A stretch of DNA of 25,999 bases, taken from GWB1-38-13 sp964488535. Lineage in GTDB: Bacteria > Patescibacteriota > Microgenomatia > UBA8517. Below the pieces are notes generated by a model. The model was not told the origin of the DNA. It made no database searches and was given only the letters and a program-made list of their open reading frames with translations. Location: positions 1-25,999 of the forward strand of contig CAZAUT010000021.1 of the NCBI GenBank assembly GCA_964488535.1, given 5' to 3'. Both the position numbers and the translations under genes were made by a program. Within the stretch, counting starts at the first letter, position 1. Each line of letters begins with the position of its first letter. This document shows, one piece after another, positions 8,254 to 15,430 of the stretch.

Positions 8254-8259
8254 CCTCCT
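8254..8259 (-). promoter_or_regulatory. Strong Shine-Dalgarno deciding the start at 8249
   Basis: AGGAGG on the minus strand, 4 nt before the ATG. It is notable because most genes in this window lack a clear Shine-Dalgarno, and this one is internal to an operon. Confidence 0.8.
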
Positions 8260-8265
8260 AAAAGA

Positions 8266-10191
8266 TCAATAAGATAAGAGCGGAAGTTCAACTTCCGATT
8301 GGGCCGTAATGTCACTAAAAGCACCTGAAGGCCCCGGCAGTCCATACTGGCCGACGTTGCACCATTTATCTCCCGGATGATAATAACATTCTGAAGAGCT
8401 GTAGTTCGGAATTCCGCTTGAACAATCAACCGGAGCATAGGTAGAGAATCCTCCGGTGGTACCGTCTGCAAATTTACCCCATATAGATTGGGCAACCATT
8501 CCGCACCCCGAACCTGTAAAATCAAGACTTGCTTCAGGAAGAAAGACTTCGGATTGCGCAACGGGAATTGTCAAACCCGTACCCTGGCCAAAAACAGTAT
8601 ACGGACCGCACCATTTTTGGTCTTCAGCACATACCGATTTATCAAACAACGGCTGCCCATCGTTACATCTTATAGGGGCATAAGTAATATACCCTTCATA
8701 TCCCGACGGGTCTGAGTTATATCCCCAAACTGATGTGGCAACTGCACCGCATGAAATCTGCCATGCACCGCTTAATTCAAAGGGTATATTCATGTTTGGC
8801 AGCAACACCTGAGACTGGGCAGCCGGTGTTTCCAGAATCGCACCCGAGCCTCCATCATCGGGTGCACACTCGCATGAACCGTTACAGGATCCAATAATTG
8901 TCTCGCAATTATTTGAAACATCGTGATAATCGCTCGGACATGTACATGCACAAAAACCAACACCTCCTCCGCAGTCACCCTTAACAAGAGGGCCGAAAGA
9001 ATACAACGGCCCACACCACCGGTCGTTATCCGCCCAAAGCCATCCGCTGCAGCCCGAGTCGTTGTCAATCGGTGCTCCAACAGGAATACTTGTGTTCTGT
9101 CCGCAATTTATGGGTACATACTTTCCGTATCCCTCATACTGTCCGTTTCTGTATCCCCAGAGAGAAAATAAAATTCTTCCGCATGTCCCCGCATCGGGCA
9201 ATAAAACATCCGACTGAACCTCCACGCGTTCAAAAGTTGTACTTCCATTTACCACTGCCGGAAAACTCCCGCACCAGTCATTGTCATTGTAATAACAATC
9301 TGCATTTTCATAATCAGGGAAACCGGCATAATGGTCCCTTTCCGGAACGTCCATGGGCGACATTATGGAAGGGTCTCTTGAGTAACCCAAAGCCTGACCG
9401 CCATCCAATCCCCACACCGATTGGTTGATACTTCCGTTTGTACATCGGCAATTCGTCCACTCGGCAGGAATCCCATTACACGAAATTCCAATGTCGTCCA
9501 TTACTTGTGAACACTGGTCCCTCCAAATATAATTCTCGGAAAGACATGCATCTTCGTAGGCAGTTCCTTCAACCGCATTCATATCAACTCCGATCGACCC
9601 GCACCAGGTAGGTACCCATTCAGGTGTGGGAACTGCTGGGTTACATATTTCCTCACACGACAATCCGGTAGCCGGATTTACCACCACAACAGTCGGTTCA
9701 GGCGTCGGGCTCGGACTAATGGGATTAAGGCAGTAACACGTTCCTGTACATACACTCCCGTTAACGGAACACCCGTCATCCGGAATATATCCCGGCTCGC
9801 AGACGCATTCGCACCCGTTTGGCGTCCACATACAAAATCCTTCAGGTGGCGGAATCGACGGGTACGGGCTTGCACCCGGAACGCCAAGGTCTCCGATCTT
9901 GACACCGAATATCAAACTTATCATCCGCAGTACAAACCACAACAGAAGAAGTACAATAAATCCCGTAATCGCATTGACGATTTTATTCCTCGCACTTTCG
10001 AGCTTTCCTTTGTCACCGCTTGAGGTTATGTATTGAATACCGCCGATAATAAAAAGTGTTGCAAACGCCAGTGCAGACAAAGCGATTCCAATATAGATGA
10101 GGGATTGAATTATCCTGTTTCCGTATTCAACGGCAGTCAATTCGCGGATTGCTTCAAGTATTTGAGGGTTGTATAAAACGTCAGCCAACAT
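8266..10191 (-). CDS. T4SS-pilin-like protein fused to Cys-rich surface repeats
   Basis: 641 residues. The first ~95 residues resemble the T4SS pilin (VirB2/TrbC-like) family: a hydrophobic helix at ~27-52, then YITSSGDKGKLESARNKIVN and a second helix at ~70-92. A Cys-rich region follows with many CxC pairs (~115-240: GCECVCEPGY, CTGTCYCLNP). After it come three to four repeats of ~80-95 residues built on AQSEVLLP, a Cys, SxWGY, Y.TYAP(I/V)xC, and KWCGPY. The repeats begin near residues 225, 325, 455 and 540. The Cys content suggests disulphide-bonded extracellular modules. Proteins with the short N-terminal part alone are common in Patescibacteria; I do not recognise the C-terminal repeat family. 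It is the first gene of a two-gene operon. Confidence 0.8.
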   Translation of the reverse strand: MLADVLYNPQILEAIRELTAVEYGNRIIQSLIYIGIALSALAFATLFIIGGIQYITSSGDKGKLESARNKIVNAITGFIVLLLLWFVLRMISLIFGVKIGDLGVPGASPYPSIPPPEGFCMWTPNGCECVCEPGYIPDDGCSVNGSVCTGTCYCLNPISPSPTPEPTVVVVNPATGLSCEEICNPAVPTPEWVPTWCGSIGVDMNAVEGTAYEDACLSENYIWRDQCSQVMDDIGISCNGIPAEWTNCRCTNGSINQSVWGLDGGQALGYSRDPSIMSPMDVPERDHYAGFPDYENADCYYNDNDWCGSFPAVVNGSTTFERVEVQSDVLLPDAGTCGRILFSLWGYRNGQYEGYGKYVPINCGQNTSIPVGAPIDNDSGCSGWLWADNDRWCGPLYSFGPLVKGDCGGGVGFCACTCPSDYHDVSNNCETIIGSCNGSCECAPDDGGSGAILETPAAQSQVLLPNMNIPFELSGAWQISCGAVATSVWGYNSDPSGYEGYITYAPIRCNDGQPLFDKSVCAEDQKWCGPYTVFGQGTGLTIPVAQSEVFLPEASLDFTGSGCGMVAQSIWGKFADGTTGGFSTYAPVDCSSGIPNYSSSECYYHPGDKWCNVGQYGLPGPSGAFSDITAQSEVELPLLSY

Positions 10192-10220
10192 GTTAGACCG
10201 GCGACGGGGTCGCTTTATTC

Positions 10221-10245
10221 ATTATATACAAATTTCTCCTGTCAA
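10221..10245 (-). promoter_or_regulatory. Possible promoter of the pilin-like operon
   Basis: On the minus strand there is a perfect -10 TATAAT (10221-10226). A perfect TTGACA (10240-10245) lies only 13 bp upstream, which is shorter than the usual 16-18 bp. The -10 is more trustworthy than the pair. The start codon is 29 bp downstream. Confidence 0.45.
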
Positions 10246-10270
10246 TGTAGAGGAAGTTAGTTAGATTAAA

Positions 10271-10346
10271 ATTTCCAATGTACACCAATGTGCACCAATG
10301 AACACCAATTTTCAATTGGGAATTTGTATATATTGGTACATATTTG
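10271..10346 (+). repeat. CACCAAT element, intergenic copy
   Basis: Three 10-bp repeats of CACCAATGxx (10283-10310) are followed by TTCAAT and AATTTGTATATATTGGTACA (10321-10340). The same two blocks occur in the same order inside the 23S rRNA helix H98 expansion: 10293-10316 matches 24256-24279 at 22 of 24 positions, and 10321-10346 matches 24298-24323 at 24 of 26. The two blocks are partly complementary (CCAAT/ATTGG), so the element can fold into a hairpin. Confidence 0.75.
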
Positions 10347-10617
10347 CCTCCGGCTCGGAGAGAAATTTGTATTTATTTCCCTATATACCATATACAACAT
10401 ACAATATACTTTCTCTCCTAGTATCCTAGTATCGTAATATCGTAATATCCCAATATCCTTCCCCCAGTGCCTAGTTGCTAGTGCCTAGTTGCCTTTTCTA
10501 TCATACGTTATACATAATACTTTATACATATTTTCTCTTCCCCATACTCCATTCTACATCCTACATACTACGCGCATTTTTTCCCTATATACCACCTACA
10601 ATATACTTTCCCCTAGT
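10347..10617. other. Spacer with dispersed short repeats
   Basis: No gene seen. It holds truncated relatives of the 90-bp repeat (10379-10418 and 10582-10615), runs of GTATCCTA/CGTAATATC words (10420-10460), a doubled CTAGTTGC word (10470-10492), and CATACGTTATACATAATACT (10503-10522). Confidence 0.6.
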
Positions 10618-10907
10618 GCTACTTTGTCAATCCGGCAATTACCAATAACCTGCGCAATGTGGTACCCGGCCCAGCACCATGCAATGCTGGACTAGTCGGG
10701 TACCCAATTCATAAGATTGACTTTTCTTTTCCAATTGCTACTTTGTCAATCCGGCAATTACCAATAACCTGCGCAATGTGGTACCCGGCCCAGCACCATG
10801 CAATGCTGGACTAGTCGGGTACCCAATTCATAAGATTGACTTTTCTTTTCCAATTGCTACTTTGTCAATCCGGCAATTACCAATAACCTGCGCAATGTGG
10901 TACCCGG
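10618..10907 (-). repeat. 119-bp tandem repeat made from the sortase gene 3' end
   Basis: 10618-10736 and 10737-10855 are identical 119-bp units; a third partial copy, 10856-10907, is the genuine 3' end of the sortase gene. Each unit therefore carries a spare copy of the last ~16 sortase codons and its TAG stop, plus a 67-bp spacer holding a strong hairpin: GGTACCCG with CGGGTACC outside, CCAGCA with TGCTGG inside (10664-10707). CGGGTACC also occurs in the sortase coding end, so it may have served as recombination homology. Confidence 0.92.
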
Positions 10908-11708
10908 GGGATCGCACGTCTGAAGAATGAGCGTTTCCCCTCCAAAATCCTTTGTCAAAAATGAAACGTCGGCCGGGGATACGGTCATAACCTGTGATAC
11001 TGAGTAGACATACTTCACACCCGAAAAATATACAATGACTTCGTCACCGATGCTCATTTCCGACAGGTCGTAGAAGACCGCATTGTATGCTTTTATATAT
11101 TCGGGGGCAGACACCGAATGGGAAAAAAGAAATATATTTTTGCCGTGTCCGGGAAAATTGGTACCCTTACCGTGCGCCACACCGTCCTTAAGGGCTTTGA
11201 GGTATTCCGACTGGACTTCCATGTCGACGTTTTCGATAATCTTCGCCCTGGCGTTAATTTTCGGAACATATAACGAGAATCTCGCATCTAATCCCAGTGC
11301 TTCCGCTTCCTTGATAACCTTAGCCTCAATTTCTTCATTCTTTACTTGTACCGTTGGTACGCCGGTTCCTTCCAAAAGACGCTTTTCGGACCCAATCCCT
11401 GCATACGGAAGTAAAATAATAAAAGTTAAAACTAAAGAAAGCCAAAATATTAGTGTTCCGCTGTGCTTTAAGACTTTTCGTCCTGTATTTCGTGCTTTAA
11501 TTCTTTTCTGCTCCTTAACAACATCCTCCGCCCTTATTTCCCCTCCATGATTTTCATCTTTAGAAATTTTTATGTACTGAAATTCGTTGGTATTTGTTTG
11601 TTCATTTTCTTTTTTTTGTTCTTCACTTGATACTTGATATTTGATACCTGATACTTTTTTTCCCTCCCTTTCTTCCCACTTTTTAATAAACTCCCGTGCA
11701 CTTGTCAT
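10857..11708 (-). CDS. Sortase (cysteine transpeptidase)
   Basis: 283 residues. An N-terminal cytoplasmic region (~1-85) is rich in charged residues and partly encoded by GTATCA/ATATCAAG simple repeats (KVSGIKYQVSSEEQKKENEQ). A transmembrane helix lies at ~88-107 (TLIFWLSLVLTFIILLPYAG). The sortase beta-barrel follows. Catalytic residues are present: H197 in FLFSHS, C265 in LQTCDPPG, and R273/R274 in TTLRRLLV. Sortases cut LPXTG-type signals and join the protein to the cell envelope. The TC-PPGT-RL layout resembles class D/E-like sortases; the class is not certain. The likely substrate is the LPKTG protein encoded just upstream. A TAATAT hexamer six nt before the ATG suggests a leaderless transcript. 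Confidence 0.92.
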   Translation of the reverse strand: MTSAREFIKKWEEREGKKVSGIKYQVSSEEQKKENEQTNTNEFQYIKISKDENHGGEIRAEDVVKEQKRIKARNTGRKVLKHSGTLIFWLSLVLTFIILLPYAGIGSEKRLLEGTGVPTVQVKNEEIEAKVIKEAEALGLDARFSLYVPKINARAKIIENVDMEVQSEYLKALKDGVAHGKGTNFPGHGKNIFLFSHSVSAPEYIKAYNAVFYDLSEMSIGDEVIVYFSGVKYVYSVSQVMTVSPADVSFLTKDFGGETLILQTCDPPGTTLRRLLVIAGLTK

Positions 11709-11714
11709 ATTTAA

Positions 11715-11720
11715 ATATTA
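11715..11720 (-). promoter_or_regulatory. -10-like hexamer, leaderless start of the sortase gene
   Basis: TAATAT on the minus strand, separated from the ATG at 11708 by exactly 6 nt. A weak -35 candidate (TTTACC) lies 17 bp upstream. The same TAATAT-N6-ATG layout is seen at 12969 and 20876. Confidence 0.4.
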
Positions 11721-11788
11721 GGGTAAAGGAGTGAAAAGGTAAAAGAGTAAAAATGGTTAAATGGTTAAATTCGAACGGGTCAACAGTG

Positions 11789-11886
11789 TGTCAGAAAATC
11801 GGCAAATCAGTAAGATAGCGATTCGGTGTACAGGATTGCCGGTAAACCGGTTTCACTAATATAACTGTTTCACAGTATTTCTGACA
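11789..11886. repeat. 98-bp segment bounded by a 9-bp inverted repeat
   Basis: TGTCAGAAA (11789-11797) and TTTCTGACA (11878-11886) are perfect inverted ends. Inside is a short hairpin, CCGGT-AA-ACCGG (11839-11850). It lies between the LPKTG gene and the sortase gene. It could be a terminator-like fold of the upstream mRNA or a small MITE-like element; no target duplication is evident. Simple repeats (AAATGGTT) lie at 11752-11770 and GTATCC/ATATCG words at 11940-11975. Confidence 0.45.
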
Positions 11887-11979
11887 TACTTTTTATCCGA
11901 TACGCTGTCCAACCAAGCTTCCGTTACTCCGTTTTTCTCCTAATATCATAGTATCCTAATATCGTAGTATCGTGATTCT

Positions 11980-12969
11980 CTACAATTTGGAGAATTTCCT
12001 GTTCAGAAGTAACCCGAAGATAGCCATGGGGATTGTTAAAAGAAGAAGCGACAGTGATTCATCGAAAATCCCCGTTTTCGGCAGACTCGAGGCTGTTGCG
12101 GGGTAAACTGTCGGCTCGGCATACCCGCCAACCCCCTCTTTGTAATAGCCTCCGACAGATACCTCAATTTTACACACATCCGACGTCCGCAAGTTCCCTT
12201 TACTGTCTTTTATAGTTAAGGTAACCGCGTAATTGCCGGGTTTTTCGTAAATATAACTTGCATATGAGTCCTCCTGTGTCACTTTCGCACCGGCGGTTCC
12301 GTCACCGAAGTTAAAAATATAATTCTGAATCTCACCATAAGGATCGTATCCGGCTCCCGAAAATTCAACTTCCAAAGGCGCTTCGCCGGCCAACGGGTTG
12401 GCTTTCAGTTCCTCACAGCTTGACACATACAAACCGCCGTACAAAGGCGGAGGTGTCGGCCCGACTACTCCCGGTGTTGTACGAGCAGATGATGTAGGAA
12501 CAGCAGTTACTGCAGGAGTAAGTTTTTTCCAGGATATATGTACCGCAGCCCAGGTATCTTTTTCAAAGTATTCAATCACAATCCTATGCTTGCCCGCGCT
12601 TAGATTTTTAACCGACTTGAATACAGCCCCGCTTTGAATCTTCCACGAATCGATTACACTCCCTCCATCGACAAAAATTCTGACACCGTCATCGGATTTT
12701 GCCCAAAATTCCCAATCCCCTGCAGTAAACTCAATGTCCCCCTGCCAACGGACAGAAAAATTATCTCTTGCCACTCCCGGACCCGGCGATCCTCTCCACC
12801 AATCAAAATTAACTACCACATCTTCCCTCGTAAAAACTAATGTGTCAAAATTTACGCCGTTATAGTAATCCCCCTTAAACTTTCCTGTAGGGATGTCCTG
12901 AGCATTCAAAGGAGTAAAAAAAACAAGAAGAAAAAAAACGGCCGAAAAGAAAGTCAATATTTTCTTCAT
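11980..12969 (-). CDS. LPKTG-anchored surface protein with PA14 and PKD domains
   Basis: 329 residues. Signal peptide ~1-23 (MKKILTFFSAVFFLLVFFTP, cut near LNA-QD). PA14-type domain ~27-152: KGDYYNG, VNFDWWRGSPGPGV, FSVRWQGDIEF, DDGVRIFVDGGSVIDSW, KHRIVIEYFE. PA14 modules usually bind glycans. A Thr/Pro-rich linker leads to a PKD-like domain ~190-272 (APLEVEFSG, YIFNFGDGTAG, YEKPGNYAVTLTIKDSKGN). The C-terminus is a canonical sorting signal: LPKTG at 296-300, hydrophobic helix ~306-326, basic tail NRKFSKL. With the sortase gene next door, covalent envelope anchoring is very likely. TAATAT lies six nt before the start codon. Confidence 0.92.
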   Translation of the reverse strand: MKKILTFFSAVFFLLVFFTPLNAQDIPTGKFKGDYYNGVNFDTLVFTREDVVVNFDWWRGSPGPGVARDNFSVRWQGDIEFTAGDWEFWAKSDDGVRIFVDGGSVIDSWKIQSGAVFKSVKNLSAGKHRIVIEYFEKDTWAAVHISWKKLTPAVTAVPTSSARTTPGVVGPTPPPLYGGLYVSSCEELKANPLAGEAPLEVEFSGAGYDPYGEIQNYIFNFGDGTAGAKVTQEDSYASYIYEKPGNYAVTLTIKDSKGNLRTSDVCKIEVSVGGYYKEGVGGYAEPTVYPATASSLPKTGIFDESLSLLLLTIPMAIFGLLLNRKFSKL

Positions 12970-12975
12970 TACCCA

Positions 12976-12981
12976 ATATTA
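12976..12981 (-). promoter_or_regulatory. -10-like hexamer, leaderless start of the LPKTG gene
   Basis: TAATAT on the minus strand with exactly 6 nt to the ATG at 12969. No good -35 is seen at the expected distance. Confidence 0.35.
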
Positions 12982-13065
12982 TTGCACAACTTGGAGTAAA
13001 ACTACAATCTTTATATTGAATCAATGAGGCAATAATCAAGTCAATTGACTTATTTGAAATGTATT

Positions 13066-13323
13066 TTAGGTTTTTAAAGGTGGAGAAACATCCTTCCCGT
13101 CACAAGAAACAACTATAAATGAAACGGGGGACATGCTCTCTTTATTAATCATTAAAACAACATCTCTTCCTTCCCTTCCTGCTTTGCATATGGTCGCACA
13201 CATATAGGAATGATCATTCTTCGGTGATATCTCTTCTAAAATTTCGATCTCTTGCTCCGTGCCACCCCCCACACAATGGCAATAAGCACTACTTGTTTTA
13301 TTCATTCCTTGTTTTTCTTTCAT
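13066..13323 (-). CDS. Small Cys-rich protein B (tandem relative of its upstream neighbour)
   Basis: 85 residues if the first ATG is used, 79 from the second ATG (MNKTSSAYCHC). No known family. Cys pattern: YCHC (~14-17), MCATIC (~41-46), VVSC (~71-74). The upstream protein has the same ordered features (CH, then CKTIC, then VVSC), so the two look like diverged paralogs. There is no signal peptide or membrane helix, so a cytoplasmic, possibly metal-binding protein is plausible (inference). It begins 15 bp after the stop of the upstream gene and is probably co-transcribed. Coding potential is supported by the shared pattern rather than by a database hit. Confidence 0.6.
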   Translation of the reverse strand: MKEKQGMNKTSSAYCHCVGGGTEQEIEILEEISPKNDHSYMCATICKAGREGRDVVLMINKESMSPVSFIVVSCDGKDVSPPLKT

Positions 13324-13338
13324 ATTTCATCAAAACGA

Positions 13339-13623
13339 TTACTTTACCGCTTCGGCAACGGGACACGAAACTACGTCATACATCCACCTGTCTTTTTCAT
13401 CACCTTCCAAACCCTTGTTTTGGAAATTTGCCTTAATTGGCTTACTCAGTGCATCACTATCAACGGAGTTAAGTAGATGTCTTTTGGGACATATTGTTTT
13501 GCAATACACTTCGCGGTTAAGAGGTTTAGAAAGAGTTCTTCCCCACACTTCTTCAACTTGTATTACTCTATTGACATAATGACAAATGCCTTCACCAAAA
13601 AATCTTTTAACGTCTAAAGCCAT
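13339..13623 (-). CDS. Small Cys-rich protein A
   Basis: 94 residues, not a family I recognise. Cys/His features: GICHYV (~14), YCKTICPKRH (~41-49), VVSC (~85-88). The CxTIC and VVSC blocks and the N-terminal CH followed by an acidic stretch recur in the next gene, 15 bp downstream. The spacing of Cys/His residues suggests metal or redox chemistry, but there is no classical CxxC zinc ribbon. The upstream 300 bp is an unusually GC-rich, structured stretch that would lie in its promoter or leader region. Confidence 0.6.
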   Translation of the reverse strand: MALDVKRFFGEGICHYVNRVIQVEEVWGRTLSKPLNREVYCKTICPKRHLLNSVDSDALSKPIKANFQNKGLEGDEKDRWMYDVVSCPVAEAVK

Positions 13624-13659
13624 GTTGCAATAAAACTACCTTTTAAAAATCGCACAAGT

Positions 13660-13940
13660 TACCTCAAGGGGCGGGTATAACGGCACGTATAAAGAATCTT
13701 TTTGCACTTAAGGAGCGGGTAGAACGCCGAGTCAAACTCGGCTTCGCCTGCCTGCCCCGTAGGACGCCACTTTTATTCTCCTAATGAAGGGGTAGAACGC
13801 CTGCCCAACACTCCACCCCTCCACAAGGCTAACAAATCGCGTCCGTTCGGGGCCCAACACTTCACCTTTACCCCGTACAAGCGACACTTCGACGCGAGGC
13901 TGCAGACCTCGGGAGAAGCGAGCTTTGTATGGGGCGCACC
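13660..13940 (-). ncRNA. GC-rich structured segment upstream of the Cys-rich pair (RNA candidate)
   Basis: Much more GC-rich than its surroundings and without a credible reading frame. On the minus strand, 13871-13880 pairs with 13925-13934 (10 bp, one G-U), enclosing CTTC/GAAG and GAGG/CCTC stems. GCCGAGT/ACTCGGC (13726-13742) is a perfect 7-bp stem. A motif GGCGTTCTACCC or a close variant occurs four times on the minus strand (near 13674, 13716, 13760 and 13789), each followed by a CT-rich stretch, as in a degenerate ~40-nt tandem repeat. I could not match it to RNase P RNA, tmRNA, SRP RNA, 6S RNA or a tRNA. It may be a leader element, a stand-alone RNA, or a decayed repeat array. Confidence 0.35.
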
Positions 13941-14410
13941 ATATACAACTTTCAACCTAAATATGCGATTTTAATTTTTTTAACATGCCACAATAAACAC
14001 CCCTTGATTTTCTTTACAAAAACTACTACTCTGATTCTTGAAAGCGACATCTTTTACATTTTTCGCTTTCTTGATTTTGTTTCTTGGAATTCAACTTCCA
14101 TCCGAAACAAAGATATCTTAAAGAGCATTGCTACTCGTGCTACTCCCGATATTTGTCGGGACTATCGATAGTAATGCTCTTTTGCTTTTAGCGATATATC
14201 GCCGGAAAGCCTTTTCCCGGATCGTTTCTTCAGCAAAACTTGGAAAGCTCTTTATTTTTTCTCTCTATTTCCGACCCTGTGCTAGCATAATCCCTCTTCG
14301 GGTTTTTGTCAATTCCTATAGTAAATAGTATTGATTTTACTATATATCCTATATTGTTGATATCGATAATAATGAAGCTTTTTTTCGGTGATTATACGGG
14401 TAGAAAAAGG
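13941..14410. other. AT-rich gene-free region with palindromes
   Basis: No convincing coding sequence. Besides the hairpin at 14120-14182 it holds a perfect palindrome GCGATATATCGC (14191-14202) and an inverted repeat ATAGTAAA/TTTACTAT around 14320-14345. The AT content rises towards the tandem repeat and gap at 14411. Confidence 0.5.
14120..14182. terminator. Long nested hairpin, possible bidirectional terminator
   Basis: AAAGAGCATT (14120-14129) pairs with its complement at 14173-14182. An inner stem CCCGA/TCGGG (14144-14160) and a palindrome ACTATCGATAGT (14161-14172) are nested inside. T-rich flanks follow on the plus side (TTTGCTTTTA). Confidence 0.5.
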
Positions 14411-14412
14411 AT

Positions 14413-14421
14413 TGTGGATAA
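14413..14421 (-). other. Perfect DnaA-box match
   Basis: The minus strand reads TTATCCACA, the consensus DnaA box. It abuts a 41-bp tandem repeat in which each unit carries TTATCAACG, a 7-of-9 match. The flanks are AT-rich. This could be part of an origin region or a chance match; dnaA, dnaN and rpmH are not in the window. Confidence 0.35.
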
Positions 14422-14633
14422 CTCGTTGATAACTCANNNNNNNNNNNNNNNNNNNNNNNNNNNNNNNNNNNNNNNNNNNNNNNNNNNNNNNNNNNNNNNN
14501 NNNNNNNNNNNNNNNNNNNNNNNNNNNNNNNNNNNNACTCGTTAAGATTTCTCAAATCAAAACTCGTTGATAACTCAACTCGTTAAGATTTCTCAAATCA
14601 AAACTCGTTGATAACTCAACTCGTTAAGATTTA
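14416..14633. repeat. 41-bp tandem repeat spanning the scaffold gap
   Basis: The unit begins ACTCGTTAAGATTTCTCAAA and ends GTTGATAACTCA, and starts at 14537 and 14578, with a partial unit at 14619. The left side of the gap (14416-14436) ends with the same GTTGATAACTCA. The true copy number is unknown because the array includes the gap. Confidence 0.85.
14437..14536. other. Scaffold gap of 100 N
   Basis: Exactly 100 N, a conventional placeholder length. Tandem repeat units on both sides explain why the assembler failed here. The real distance is unknown. Confidence 0.98.
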
Positions 14634-14653
14634 ATGATCAAAACTCGGTGGGT

Positions 14654-15430
14654 TCATTGGTGAACATACACCAAAAGTGTGCGGTCGTCATGTTTGAAAC
14701 CAGATTGATCGTGTTTGTTAATTCTTACTTGATTGATAATATTATTAACAACCGCATCCGCTGATTTCCGATCTGTCAATTGTGCCAGCTTTTTGTTTTC
14801 CTCATCTTGCCTCATAGACAACGCTTCATAAGCTCTTGATACAACAGTTCTCCGATGATGATACTCATCTTCAAAGTCAAAATACGACTGTTCAAGAAGA
14901 TTGTCGGTGATTCCATCCGAAGTGAGAATCACGATATCATCTTTTTGAAGTGTAATTTCATGACTCTTTGTAGTTTTTCCATGATTATGTCCCGTCACAA
15001 CATTTTCCACTCGGTTCATGACCGATTCGTCTCTTGTAGCAAACAAGACAGATCCATCTCTTACAACTATACACCGGCAATCTCCGGCCTGATATGTTGT
15101 CAGTTTGGAATTTCTGATTACCGCAGCCACATATGTTGCACCCGAACTGCGCCCGCCGGTTTTCTCCTTTATCATCCCGGATGCGTTTCTTTGAATGTCT
15201 TCAAATGAAGAATTATCCATCATCCCCTGTTTGACCACATCTGCCAGACATTGGGCTGCAGCTCCCCCTTCATTTTGTCCACCAACACCATCAATCACAC
15301 TTAAGCAAACGCCTCCGTTTATCGGTAATATCAAATACCTGTCCTCATTCTTTTCCGGTTTATATCTGTCTTTTGCTTCGGAAACAACCGATATATTTCC
15401 CTGACCGATTGGTTCTTTAATTTCTTCCAT
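14654..15430 (-). CDS. PP2C-type serine/threonine protein phosphatase
   Basis: 258 residues spanning a single PPM/PP2C domain. Signature motifs are present: NEDRYLIL with D30, VIDGVGGQNEG (D47, G48) for the first metal pair, SSGATYVAAVI, YQAGDCRCIVVRDG, LTSDGITDNL for the second aspartate, and HDDRTLLV near the end (D248/D249). These proteins remove phosphate from Ser/Thr using two Mn/Mg ions in the cytoplasm. No partner kinase gene is in the window. An extra stretch at ~195-235 (rich in Glu, Lys and Arg) sits before the last motif. It lies 218 bp after radA on the same strand, with repeats in between. The start codon is supported only by a weak GGAAG upstream. Confidence 0.92.
   Translation of the reverse strand: MEEIKEPIGQGNISVVSEAKDRYKPEKNEDRYLILPINGGVCLSVIDGVGGQNEGGAAAQCLADVVKQGMMDNSSFEDIQRNASGMIKEKTGGRSSGATYVAAVIRNSKLTTYQAGDCRCIVVRDGSVLFATRDESVMNRVENVVTGHNHGKTTKSHEITLQKDDIVILTSDGITDNLLEQSYFDFEDEYHHRRTVVSRAYEALSMRQDEENKKLAQLTDRKSADAVVNNIINQVRINKHDQSGFKHDDRTLLVYVHQ

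Noticed and set aside
8250..8561. N-terminal extension of the 7722-8249 gene
   Set aside because: It would overlap the pilin-like gene for ~300 bp in another frame, while a strong Shine-Dalgarno and the transmembrane start fit the ATG at 8249.
13773..13955. 60-codon frame in the GC-rich segment
   Set aside because: The composition and many stems point to structured RNA or repeat; the protein has no sensible features.
14416..14633. CRISPR array
   Set aside because: The 41-bp unit is a contiguous tandem repeat without variable spacers, and no cas gene is in the window.
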